Positions 24,575 through 32,400 of a DNA stretch of 64,000 nt are shown one piece after another. Source of the DNA: DAIDKA01 sp035487155 (GTDB lineage: Bacteria > Pseudomonadota > Gammaproteobacteria > Steroidobacterales > Steroidobacteraceae); assembly GCA_035487155.1 (NCBI GenBank), contig DATHMK010000081.1, positions 1 through 64,000 of the forward strand, written 5' to 3'. Under the pieces are notes generated by a model that saw nothing but the letters and a program-made list of their open reading frames with translations, did not search any database and had not been told where the DNA came from. Each line of letters begins with the position of its first letter. Position 1 is the first letter of the stretch. The translations under genes were made by a program, and so were the position numbers.

Positions 24575-24605
24575 CTGCTCAGGTCGCAGCGCTTGGGGAT
24601 TGGCC

Positions 24606-25832
24606 ATGTCCGAATCAGCATCACAGATAGTCGAAGATCCGCAGCGTCACGCGTGGCCGCGTAACAGGCAGCTGCGCGTGCTGGGAATCATCGCAGGGGC
24701 AATGCTGGTGGTTGTCGCAGCGGTGCGCCTGGGTCGTGGGATGTCGGCGACTCCACCGGCCATCGCCGATGTACCACCGCCTGCTGGAACCTTTCGACCC
24801 ACTGAAGCCCAATTGAAGACGCTTTCCGTTGCGGCGGTGGCCAGCGGCGACTTCCAGAGCATCGAGGTCACCGATGGCAGCATCGCCTTGAATGGCGATC
24901 TCACCACTCCGGTGTATTCGCCGTTTTCCGGGCGCGTCACGCGCGTGGTGGCAAAACCAGGAGACGTCCTGACCCGCGGTGCGCCGTTGGCGACCATAGA
25001 TGCCGCCGAATTCGTGCAGGCGCAGAATGACCTGATCGCAGCCGTGGCCCAGAGCAGGCTCGCCAGGGCCAATGAGGCGCGCAAGCGCGGCCTGTATGAA
25101 GCCAAGGGCGGCAGCCTGCAGGACTGGCAACAGGCGCAGGCGGACCTGGCCACGGCTGAAGTGGCGCTCAAGGCGGTCCGCAATCGGCTGCGGATACTCG
25201 GCAAGTCAGACTCCCAGATCGACGCGCTGGAGACCAGCGATCGCATGGATGCCAACGCCACGCTGGAGGCGCCGATCAGTGGTGTGGTCGTCGACCGACA
25301 GGTCGGCCCCGGACAGTACGTGCAGTCCGGCGCCGGGACGCCGCTGTTCACGCTGGCGGATGTCTCCAGCGTCTGGTTGGTCGCCAACGTGCGCGAGGAG
25401 GATGCGCCGCTGATCCGCAAAGGGCAGGCGGTGGAAGTGAACGTGAGTGCCTTTCCGGCCAAGGTCTTCAAGGCGCGCGTGACCTACGTCGCCGCCCAGG
25501 TGGATCCGAATACCCATCGTCTGCCGGTTCGCGCCGAGATCCCGAATCCGGATGGGGCCTTGAAGCCGGAGATGTTCGCGACCTTCCGCATCATCACCAG
25601 CGCCGGCACGCCGTCCCCGTCGGTTCCCGAATCGGCCGTCGTCTACGACGGCACCGACGCGCATGTATGGGTGGTGCAGGGCAGTGGCCAGGATCAGGTC
25701 ATCGGCCTGCGCACGATCAAAGTGGGACGCACTGACACCGGAGGCGTGCAGGTGCTCGATGGACTGAAGCTCGGTGAGCGGGTGGTGACCCGCGGAAGTC
25801 TGTTCATTGACCGGGCCGTGACCGGCGACTGA
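24606..25832 (+). CDS. RND efflux periplasmic adaptor (CzcB/HlyD-like)
   Basis: 408 aa membrane-fusion protein. An N-terminal helix (LGIIAGAMLVVVAAVRLG) anchors it. The first lipoyl half is YSPFSGRVTRVVAKPGDVL. An alpha-hairpin follows (QAQNDLIAAVAQSRLARANEARKRG to LRILGKSD), then the second lipoyl half LEAPISGVVVDRQVGPGQYVQ and beta-barrel segments (LVANVREEDAPLIRKGQ). The spacing is that of heavy-metal (CzcB/CusB) adaptors, but there is no N-terminal Met- or His-rich metal site. The start MSESASQI is preferred to an upstream reading that lies in the promoter. It is the first gene of a three-gene RND operon, with two bases before the pump. Confidence 0.88.
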   Translation: MSESASQIVEDPQRHAWPRNRQLRVLGIIAGAMLVVVAAVRLGRGMSATPPAIADVPPPAGTFRPTEAQLKTLSVAAVASGDFQSIEVTDGSIALNGDLTTPVYSPFSGRVTRVVAKPGDVLTRGAPLATIDAAEFVQAQNDLIAAVAQSRLARANEARKRGLYEAKGGSLQDWQQAQADLATAEVALKAVRNRLRILGKSDSQIDALETSDRMDANATLEAPISGVVVDRQVGPGQYVQSGAGTPLFTLADVSSVWLVANVREEDAPLIRKGQAVEVNVSAFPAKVFKARVTYVAAQVDPNTHRLPVRAEIPNPDGALKPEMFATFRIITSAGTPSPSVPESAVVYDGTDAHVWVVQGSGQDQVIGLRTIKVGRTDTGGVQVLDGLKLGERVVTRGSLFIDRAVTGD

Positions 25833-25834
25833 GC

Positions 25835-28800
25835 ATGAATGCGATTGTCAGTTTCGCGCTGAGGCAGCGCGTGCTCGTGGTTGCGTTGCTGGCTTTGACG
25901 CTGATGGCCGGCATCGCCAGCTTCATGCAGCTGAATATCGAGGCCTATCCGGATCCGGTGCCGCCGCTGGTGGATATTGTCACGCAGAGCACGGGACAGT
26001 CGGCGGAGGAAATCGAGCGCTACATCACGATTCCCATCGAGATCCAGATGGCAGGTATTCCCAACGTACAGGCCATCCGTACCATCTCACTGTTCGGACT
26101 GTCCGACGTGAAGATCCAGTTCACCTATGACTTCACCTACGAGCAGGCGGAGCAGTGGGTAGTCAATCGCCTCGCGCAGCTGAGCGCACTGCCGAACAAT
26201 GCCCAGCCGCAGATCTCCCCTACCAGTCCGATTGGCGAGATCTTCCGCTACCAGGTGAAGGGTCCGCCGGGCTACTCGGTCACCGATCTGAAGACCCTCG
26301 AAGACTGGGTGCTCGAGCGGCGCTTCAAGGCGGTTCCGGGCGTCATCGATGTCACCGGCTGGGGTGGCAAGACCAAGACCTACGAAATTGCCATCAACCA
26401 GGGCCGCCTGGTGCACTACGGGCTGTCATTGCCGCAGGTACTGCAGGCGATCGGCAATGCCAACATCAACGTCGGCGGACAGACCGTCAACATTGGACCA
26501 CAGGCCACCGTGGTCCGGGGCGTTGGTCTGATCCACTCCGTGGATGATGTACGGCACACGCTGTTGACCAGCAATCAAGGCGTCCCGATCTACCTGTCTG
26601 ATGTCGCCGAGGTGCAGATCGGTCACCAGCCCAGGCTGGGCATCGCCGGGCACCAGGCTGATGATGACATCGTCCAGGGCATCGTCCTGATGCGGCGCGG
26701 TGCGCAGAGCATTCCGACCATCAAACGCGTGGAAGCCGAGGTCAACCGAATCAACACGCAGGGGATCCTTCCGCCGGGCGTACGCATCGAGCGGATCTAT
26801 GATCGCAGTGATCTGATCCAGGTCACAACCCATACCGTTCTGCACAACATGATCGCGGGTGTGGTGTTGATTTTCATGCTCCAGTGGCTGTTCCTTGGAG
26901 ATCTGCGCAGCGCCTTCATCGTATCCATGACCATTCCATTCGCGCTCTCATTTGCGATCGGGCTGATGGTGGTGCGGGGTGAATCGGCCAATCTGCTGTC
27001 GGTCGGCGCCATCGACTTCGGGCTGGTCGTGGATGCCACGGTCATCATGGTGGAGAACATCTTCCGGCACCTGGGTCATGCGAGCGCGCGCCGTGGACTG
27101 GGAGCCACGGCACTTGATCGGATCAGGGTTCCCAGTGGCTTTCGCGGCAAGACGGCCGTGATCGCCTCGGCGGCGGCGGAGGTCAGTCAGTCCATCTTCT
27201 TTGCCGCGGCGATCATCATCGCAGGCTTCGTGCCGCTGTTCACCATGTCAGGCATCGAAGGGCACATCTTCGGGCCGATGGCGAAGACCTACGGTTACGC
27301 CATCGCTGGCGGCCTGCTGGCAACCTTCACCGTCGCGCCCGCCTTGAGTTCGCTGCTGTTCCCCGAGCGCGTCAACGAGAAGGAGACCGTGGTCATCCGC
27401 TGGCTGCGCAAGGTCTACGACCCAGTGCTGGATTTCGTGATCGCCAATCGGATCCTGACCTTTGGCGGAACCGCGCTGCTGGCAGCCGTGACGCTGATTG
27501 CCGTGCATTCACTGGGACTGGAATTCCTGCCGAAGCTCGAGGAGGGCAACATGTGGATTCGCGCCACATTCCCGACTTCGATCTCTTTGGAGGAAGCCAA
27601 TGGCTATGTCAACCAGATGCGCAACATCATCGGCGGCTATCCGGAGGTGCAGACCGTCGTCTCGCAGCACGGCCGACCGGATGATGGCACCGACGCCACC
27701 GGCTTCTTCAACGCCGAATTCTTTGTCCCGTTGAAGCCGTTCAATACCTGGCCGAGCGGTATCGACAAGGAAAAGCTGACGCAGCAGATGACCACGCGGC
27801 TGGGCGAGCAGTTCCCTGGCGTCGATTTCAATTTCTCGCAATACATCGAAGACAACGTGGAAGAGGCGGCATCGGGGGTCAAGGGCGAGAATTCAGTGAA
27901 GGTATTCGGCGGTGACCTGGAGGTGCTCGAGAGTACGGCCAACAAAATCGCAGCGGTCATGGCGACCGTGCCGGGCATCACGGACCTGGCGGTGCTGAGG
28001 TCGCTGGGGCAGCCCACCATCAGGATCGATGTCGACCGGCAGCGCGCCGCCCGTTACAGCCTGGCACCCGGGGACGTGAATGCCGTGGTCCAGGCCGCAA
28101 TCGGGGGTCAAAGCCCCGGTGATGTCTACGAGGATGGCAGCGATCGGCATTTCCCCATGGTGGTGCGCCTGGCCGCACCCTATCGGCAGAGCCTGGATGC
28201 CATCGAGAGAATTCCCATCCTGGTACCGAATCCCTCCGGCACCGGGGATGTATCGGTACCCCTTGAGGATGTGGCGAACGTCCATCTGACATCCGGGGCT
28301 TCATTCATCTACCGCGAACAGCAGGAGCGCTATGTGCCCATCAAGTTCAGCGTCCGCGGTCGCGATCTGGGCGGCGCCGTGCTCGAAGCGCAGCAGAAGA
28401 TCGCCTCCCAGGTCGCCATACCCGGGGGCTATCACCTGGACTGGGTCGGGGAATTCGGCAACCTGCAGGAGGCCATCAGCCGCCTGGAGGTGGTCGTACC
28501 GCTGGCCATCGTGTTGATCTGTCTGCTGCTGTTCATCAACTTCGGCAATCTGGTGGATGTGCTGCTGGCAGCCAGCGTCATCCCGATGGCGTTGACCGGC
28601 GGCATCTTTGCCCTGTTTGTGACCGGGACGCCGTTCAGCGTCTCCGCCGCCATCGGCTTCGTCGCGCTGTTCGGAATTGCCGCGATGGACGGCATTCTCA
28701 TGATCTCCTACTACAATCTGAGTCTGCAGTCAGGCATGGAGCAGGTTCCGGCCATCCTGCACACCTGTCGTACGCAGCTGCGGCCGGTCATGATGACCTG

Positions 28801-28993
28801 CATCGTGGCCTGCGTGGGTCTGCTGCCCGCTGCGCTGTCCAGCGGCATCGGCTCGCAGGTGCAGAAGCCGCTGGCGCTGGTGGTGGTGGGCGGAATGCTG
28901 CTGGCCCCGGTGCTGATCATGTTGGTTCTGCCGGTTCTGATCCTGGCATTTTCGCGCCAGCAGGCCCCGGCACCGGAGCCCGCGCGTGCGTAA
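25835..28993 (+). CDS. RND efflux pump, CzcA/CusA (HME) type
   Basis: 1052 aa inner-membrane proton antiporter, full length for the family. The first membrane helix starts after FALRQRVLVVALL. The porter domain has NIEAYPDPVPPLVDIVTQ and the SAEEIERYITIPIE segment typical of heavy-metal RND pumps. The proton-relay helix near residue 394 reads AIDFGLVVDATVIMVEN, an Asp-containing DFGxxVD form as in CzcA rather than the MVDAAIV form of CusA. The second half repeats the topology, with FINFGNLVDVLLAA and GIAAMDGILMISYYN. It is clearly HME-like. The exact substrate (divalent cation or other) cannot be read; methionine-rich CusA sites are not obvious. Confidence 0.88.
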   Translation: MNAIVSFALRQRVLVVALLALTLMAGIASFMQLNIEAYPDPVPPLVDIVTQSTGQSAEEIERYITIPIEIQMAGIPNVQAIRTISLFGLSDVKIQFTYDFTYEQAEQWVVNRLAQLSALPNNAQPQISPTSPIGEIFRYQVKGPPGYSVTDLKTLEDWVLERRFKAVPGVIDVTGWGGKTKTYEIAINQGRLVHYGLSLPQVLQAIGNANINVGGQTVNIGPQATVVRGVGLIHSVDDVRHTLLTSNQGVPIYLSDVAEVQIGHQPRLGIAGHQADDDIVQGIVLMRRGAQSIPTIKRVEAEVNRINTQGILPPGVRIERIYDRSDLIQVTTHTVLHNMIAGVVLIFMLQWLFLGDLRSAFIVSMTIPFALSFAIGLMVVRGESANLLSVGAIDFGLVVDATVIMVENIFRHLGHASARRGLGATALDRIRVPSGFRGKTAVIASAAAEVSQSIFFAAAIIIAGFVPLFTMSGIEGHIFGPMAKTYGYAIAGGLLATFTVAPALSSLLFPERVNEKETVVIRWLRKVYDPVLDFVIANRILTFGGTALLAAVTLIAVHSLGLEFLPKLEEGNMWIRATFPTSISLEEANGYVNQMRNIIGGYPEVQTVVSQHGRPDDGTDATGFFNAEFFVPLKPFNTWPSGIDKEKLTQQMTTRLGEQFPGVDFNFSQYIEDNVEEAASGVKGENSVKVFGGDLEVLESTANKIAAVMATVPGITDLAVLRSLGQPTIRIDVDRQRAARYSLAPGDVNAVVQAAIGGQSPGDVYEDGSDRHFPMVVRLAAPYRQSLDAIERIPILVPNPSGTGDVSVPLEDVANVHLTSGASFIYREQQERYVPIKFSVRGRDLGGAVLEAQQKIASQVAIPGGYHLDWVGEFGNLQEAISRLEVVVPLAIVLICLLLFINFGNLVDVLLAASVIPMALTGGIFALFVTGTPFSVSAAIGFVALFGIAAMDGILMISYYNLSLQSGMEQVPAILHTCRTQLRPVMMTCIVACVGLLPAALSSGIGSQVQKPLALVVVGGMLLAPVLIMLVLPVLILAFSRQQAPAPEPARA

Positions 28994-30449
28994 AGTCAGT
29001 TACTTGGCGGTTGGGTTGGCATTGGGCGCTTTGTGCTCGTGCGCAGTCGGACCGGATTTCAGGAAGCCCGCAGCCCCCGCCGTGAGCGCCTACCTGCCCG
29101 AGCCGGTCCCGGAGCAGACGGTGGCAGTGGATGGCCCGGTGGGTTCAGCGCAGCATTTCCTGGCCGGCCAGGATCTCCAGCAGAACTGGTGGCAGGAGTT
29201 CCAATCCCCGCAACTGGACGCGCTGGTGGCCGAGGCGCTCAAGGCTAATCCTGATGTGAGTGCGGCGCAGGCCTCCTTGCGCGAAGCACTCGAGGCGGCA
29301 GCCGCCCAGCGCGGCAACTACTGGCCGCAGGTCCAGGCGGGTTTTGCCGCCAGCCGCCAGCATAACGCCGTGGGCGTGCTGTCACCGACCCTGGGCTCCG
29401 GTGAAGCGCTGTTCAATCTTTATACCCCGCAGGTGACAGTCTCGTTCGTGCCCGATCTGTTTGGCGGCAACCGCCGGCAGGTGGAGTCGCTGCTGGCCAG
29501 CGCGGATGCCGCACGCTATGAGCTGGATGCAACCTATCTGACCTTGATCAACAACGTGATTGCCGCCACGGTGCAGATGGCCGGATTGCAGGAACAGTTG
29601 CGTCAGACCGAGCGCATCGTGGCCCTTGATGCCGAAGCATTGGCGGTGCTGAGGCATTCACTGTCGCTGGGTGCCGTTGCGGAAGCAGATGTCGCCACCC
29701 AGGAGACCGCACTGGCCCAGGCCGAGGCGACCGTGCCGCCGTTGCGTCACCAGATCGAGGTGCAGCGCCACCAGCTGGCGATGCTGACCGGGCATCTGCC
29801 GGCGGATGCACCAGTGCTGAAATTCGAACTCTCGGATCTGCAACTGCCGACCCGGATCCCTCTGGGAGTGCCCTCGCGTCTGGTTGAGCGGCGCCCGGAC
29901 GTGCAGGCCGCCGAGGCGCAACTGCATGCCGCCACCGCGCAGGTCGGGGTCGCCGTGGCCAACATGCTGCCACAACTTACGATCACCGCAGGTGACGGCA
30001 GTGTCGCTACGCTGATGTCGGACCTGTTCAGGTCCGGTACCGGATTCTGGAGTGCCGGGGCGAGCCTCACTCAGACACTGTTCACCGGCGGCAGCCTGCT
30101 GCACAAGAAACGCGGCGCCGAGGCGGCGTTGGACGCGGCCGGAGCCGCGTATCGGTCCACCGTCCTGCAGGCGTTTCAGAATGTCGCGGACGCACTGCAT
30201 GCCCTGAGCACCGATGCGACGGTGCTGGAAGCGAGCGCCAGGGCGGCCCACGCCGCGGAGAACAGTTACAACATCGCGCGCCGGCAGCTGGAGCTGGGTT
30301 CGGTCAACTACCTTTACATGGTGCTCGCCGAGCAGAATTACCTGCAGGCCCAGATTGCCCTGGTCGTAGCCCAGACCAACCGCCTGGCCGACACGGCCGC
30401 GCTGTTCCAGGCCCTCGGTGGCGGGCCCGTTCCCGCCCGGCAGCGCTGA
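28986..30449 (+). CDS. NodT-like outer-membrane efflux lipoprotein
   Basis: 487 aa from a GTG overlapping the pump by eight bases. A lipoprotein signal LALGALCSC is followed by AVGPDFRKP, the hallmark of NodT/OprM-type outer-membrane factors. Two repeats of long helices form the TolC-like tunnel (LDALVAEALKANPDVSAAQASL; VERRPDVQAAEAQLHAATAQ). It would complete the tripartite pump. OprM/NodT factors more usually pair with drug pumps than with CzcA-type pumps, where a CzcC-type factor is common; this mix hints at a non-standard substrate (inference). Confidence 0.9.
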   Translation: MRKVSYLAVGLALGALCSCAVGPDFRKPAAPAVSAYLPEPVPEQTVAVDGPVGSAQHFLAGQDLQQNWWQEFQSPQLDALVAEALKANPDVSAAQASLREALEAAAAQRGNYWPQVQAGFAASRQHNAVGVLSPTLGSGEALFNLYTPQVTVSFVPDLFGGNRRQVESLLASADAARYELDATYLTLINNVIAATVQMAGLQEQLRQTERIVALDAEALAVLRHSLSLGAVAEADVATQETALAQAEATVPPLRHQIEVQRHQLAMLTGHLPADAPVLKFELSDLQLPTRIPLGVPSRLVERRPDVQAAEAQLHAATAQVGVAVANMLPQLTITAGDGSVATLMSDLFRSGTGFWSAGASLTQTLFTGGSLLHKKRGAEAALDAAGAAYRSTVLQAFQNVADALHALSTDATVLEASARAAHAAENSYNIARRQLELGSVNYLYMVLAEQNYLQAQIALVVAQTNRLADTAALFQALGGGPVPARQR

Positions 30450-30462
30450 GCGGCCGCACAGG

Positions 30463-30479
30463 AGCCCGCCGGCTTTTTT
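30463..30479 (+). terminator. Short hairpin with T-run after the RND operon
   Basis: AGCC, loop CGCC, GGCT, followed by a T-run; extra G-U pairs could lengthen the stem. It is weak for a terminator. The T-run also touches the first half-site of the next promoter. Confidence 0.4.
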
Positions 30480-30513
30480 ATTCACGACGTTTTTATACCC
30501 GGATCGCTAGCCT
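30479..30513 (+). promoter_or_regulatory. Shared-type activator promoter of the NtrC unit
   Basis: Half-sites TATTCACGACG and TTTTTATACCC are followed by seven bases and the -10 box TAGCCT. Only six bases separate the -10 from the ATG of the mini membrane protein, so its transcript is predicted to be leaderless. TTTTTATAC also resembles the T-rich KdpE target of E. coli. Confidence 0.52.
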
Positions 30514-30519
30514 CTAGGC

Positions 30520-30747
30520 ATGAGCAAAGCTGCGAGGAAACGGGAAAGCCTGATCTGGACCGAGCGTGGCAAATTGCGCCTGACCGCGGCACTGACGGTG
30601 CTGCTCGCCGCCCATCTGCTCACCACCTTATTGGTGGTCCAACTTGTGGCCCGCGCCGACACGGTAGCCGTTACCCGCCAGGCGGCGCGCATTGGGGATT
30701 TTGCCGGCCCATTGCTGGCCGACCAAGTAAACGAGGCTCGTCAATAA
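30520..30747 (+). CDS. Mini membrane protein of unknown function
   Basis: 75 aa. A basic N-terminus (MSKAARKRESLIWTERGKLR) precedes one hydrophobic helix (LTAALTVLLAAHLLTTLLVVQLVA) and a short outside tail rich in Ala, Arg and Asp. I do not recognise the family. The stop overlaps the start of the NtrC-type regulator by one base (TAATG), so translation is probably coupled. It occupies the place where a sensor kinase would be expected, but has no kinase domain. The codon use and the promoter motif support a real gene. Confidence 0.65.
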   Translation: MSKAARKRESLIWTERGKLRLTAALTVLLAAHLLTTLLVVQLVARADTVAVTRQAARIGDFAGPLLADQVNEARQ

Positions 30748-32162
30748 TGCGAAATCAACCGGTGCGTGTATGGCTCGCGGATGACGACTGCTCGATCCGT
30801 TGGGTGCTGGAGCGTGCCCTGAAGATCGACGGCATGACACCGACCACCTTCAATGGCGCCGAAGGGGCGCTCGCCGCACTGCGTACGCAGGTTCCCGACG
30901 TACTGATGGCGGACGTGCGCATGCCGGGAGAGCCTGGTTGGGATCTGTTGCGCAGGATCCATGACACGCGCCCGCAGCTTCCGGTCATTGTGATGACCGC
31001 CTACTCGGACATCACCAGTGCCGTTTCGGCGTATGAGTGCGGCGCGTTCGAGTACCTGCCCAAACCCTTTGACATTCACCACGCCGTTGACCTGGTGAAG
31101 CGGGCCGCCACGACGCATGTCCTCGGCACTGTGCCGGCGCAGGCAGCGCCGGGCATGTCCGGATTCCTGGGGCGCGCTCCGGCCATGCAGCAGGTATTCC
31201 GCGCCATCGGTCGCCTGTCGCGCACCAGCATGACCGTGCTCATTACCGGTGAATCCGGCACCGGCAAGGAACTGGCCGCCCGCGCGCTGCACGAACACAG
31301 TCCTCGCGCCGGGCGCCCGTTCGTGGCGATCAACACCTCCGCCATACCTTCGGGACTCATGGAGGCCGAACTGTTCGGGCACGAAAAGGGGGCGTTCACG
31401 GGCGCGGACAGCCTGCGTCGCGGTCGCTTCGAGCAGGCTGACGGGGGTTGCCTGTTCCTGGATGAGATCGGGGATATGTCGCTGCCCATGCAGACGCGCC
31501 TGCTGCGGGTGCTGGCCGATGGGGAGTTCTATCGCGTCGGCGGCCAGATTCCCGTCAAGGTGGATGTGCGGGTCATTGCCGCGACCCACCAGCCGCTGGA
31601 GGACCAGGTCCGCAGCGGCAAGTTCCGCGAGGATCTGTTCCATCGGCTCAATGTCATGCGCATGGACCTGCCGCCATTGCGCGCACGCCGCGAGGACATT
31701 CCGGAGCTGATGGATCACTACATGCGAGTTGCGGCCCAGGAGCTCGGAACCGCCTCCAAGCGCCTGGATGCTCAGACCCGCATCTTGCTGGCCGACTACA
31801 GCTGGCCGGGCAATGTCCGGGAGCTTGCAAATCTGTGCCGCCGGCTGACCGCGCTGGCGCCCGCCAGCGAAGTCACAGCGCAGGACCTGCCGCCGGATTT
31901 GCGGCTGGCGCTGGAACTGTCGCCCGGAAAGCATCCCTGGGTGAGTGCACTGGAATTGTGGGGCCAGCAGCAGGCGCACGACGGGGCCGCACGCTTGATG
32001 GATCAGGCAGTTCCACTTCTGGAAAAGGCGCTCATCGGCATCGCCATGCAGCGCACCCTGGGCAAGAAACTGGGTGCCGCGAAACTCCTTGGCTGGGGCC
32101 GCAACACGCTGACCCGCAAGATGCAGGAGCTGGACATTTATGATGAGTATGAGGCGGGTTGA
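30747..32162 (+). CDS. NtrC-type sigma-54 response regulator
   Basis: 471 aa. The receiver has the acidic pocket DDDCSIRWVLERAL (very close to NtrC), the phosphoacceptor Asp in VLMADVRMPGE near residue 55, VMTAYS and the KPFD lysine. The AAA+ domain has Walker A GESGTGKE, the sigma-54 contact loop GAFTGA, Walker B CLFLDEIGDM and the RxxYSWPGNVREL region. A Fis-type helix-turn-helix ends the protein (LGAAKLLGWGRNTLTRKMQEL). NtrC is usually co-transcribed with the kinase NtrB; none is present here. It could be the nitrogen regulator itself or a dedicated regulator for this locus; the close NtrC match favours the former, while the promoter context favours the latter. Confidence 0.88.
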   Translation: MRNQPVRVWLADDDCSIRWVLERALKIDGMTPTTFNGAEGALAALRTQVPDVLMADVRMPGEPGWDLLRRIHDTRPQLPVIVMTAYSDITSAVSAYECGAFEYLPKPFDIHHAVDLVKRAATTHVLGTVPAQAAPGMSGFLGRAPAMQQVFRAIGRLSRTSMTVLITGESGTGKELAARALHEHSPRAGRPFVAINTSAIPSGLMEAELFGHEKGAFTGADSLRRGRFEQADGGCLFLDEIGDMSLPMQTRLLRVLADGEFYRVGGQIPVKVDVRVIAATHQPLEDQVRSGKFREDLFHRLNVMRMDLPPLRARREDIPELMDHYMRVAAQELGTASKRLDAQTRILLADYSWPGNVRELANLCRRLTALAPASEVTAQDLPPDLRLALELSPGKHPWVSALELWGQQQAHDGAARLMDQAVPLLEKALIGIAMQRTLGKKLGAAKLLGWGRNTLTRKMQELDIYDEYEAG

Positions 32163-32397
32163 CCGCGGCATTGCGTGGTGGGGCCTGATGCTGTGCATCG
32201 TGGGTGGCGCCAGTGCCTGGGGCGATGTGCCGCATCGGCTGCACCGGACGCCCTCGATGTCGCTGCCCACCCGGGTGACGCGCCATGCCTATGCTCCCGC
32301 CGCAGTGGGGAGCAGGGCTGTATACGATGCGCGCAAGGGGCCTGCCATAGGCGGCCCGCCGGTGCGCCGGCCCGGGACCCTCGCGCGCGCGCGCTGA
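32140..32397 (+). CDS. Small hypothetical exported protein
   Basis: 85 aa, overlapping the 3' end of the NtrC-type gene by 23 bases. A start at the third ATG (MRRVDRG) is also possible. A signal-like segment (IAWWGLMLCIVGGASA, then WGD) precedes a short basic, proline-containing tail with no recognised motif. GC-rich third positions through the first two thirds look coding. Convergent with tgpA only three bases away. It may be genuine, but I cannot assign a family or role. Confidence 0.45.
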   Translation: MMSMRRVDRGIAWWGLMLCIVGGASAWGDVPHRLHRTPSMSLPTRVTRHAYAPAAVGSRAVYDARKGPAIGGPPVRRPGTLARAR

Positions 32398-32400
32398 GGG

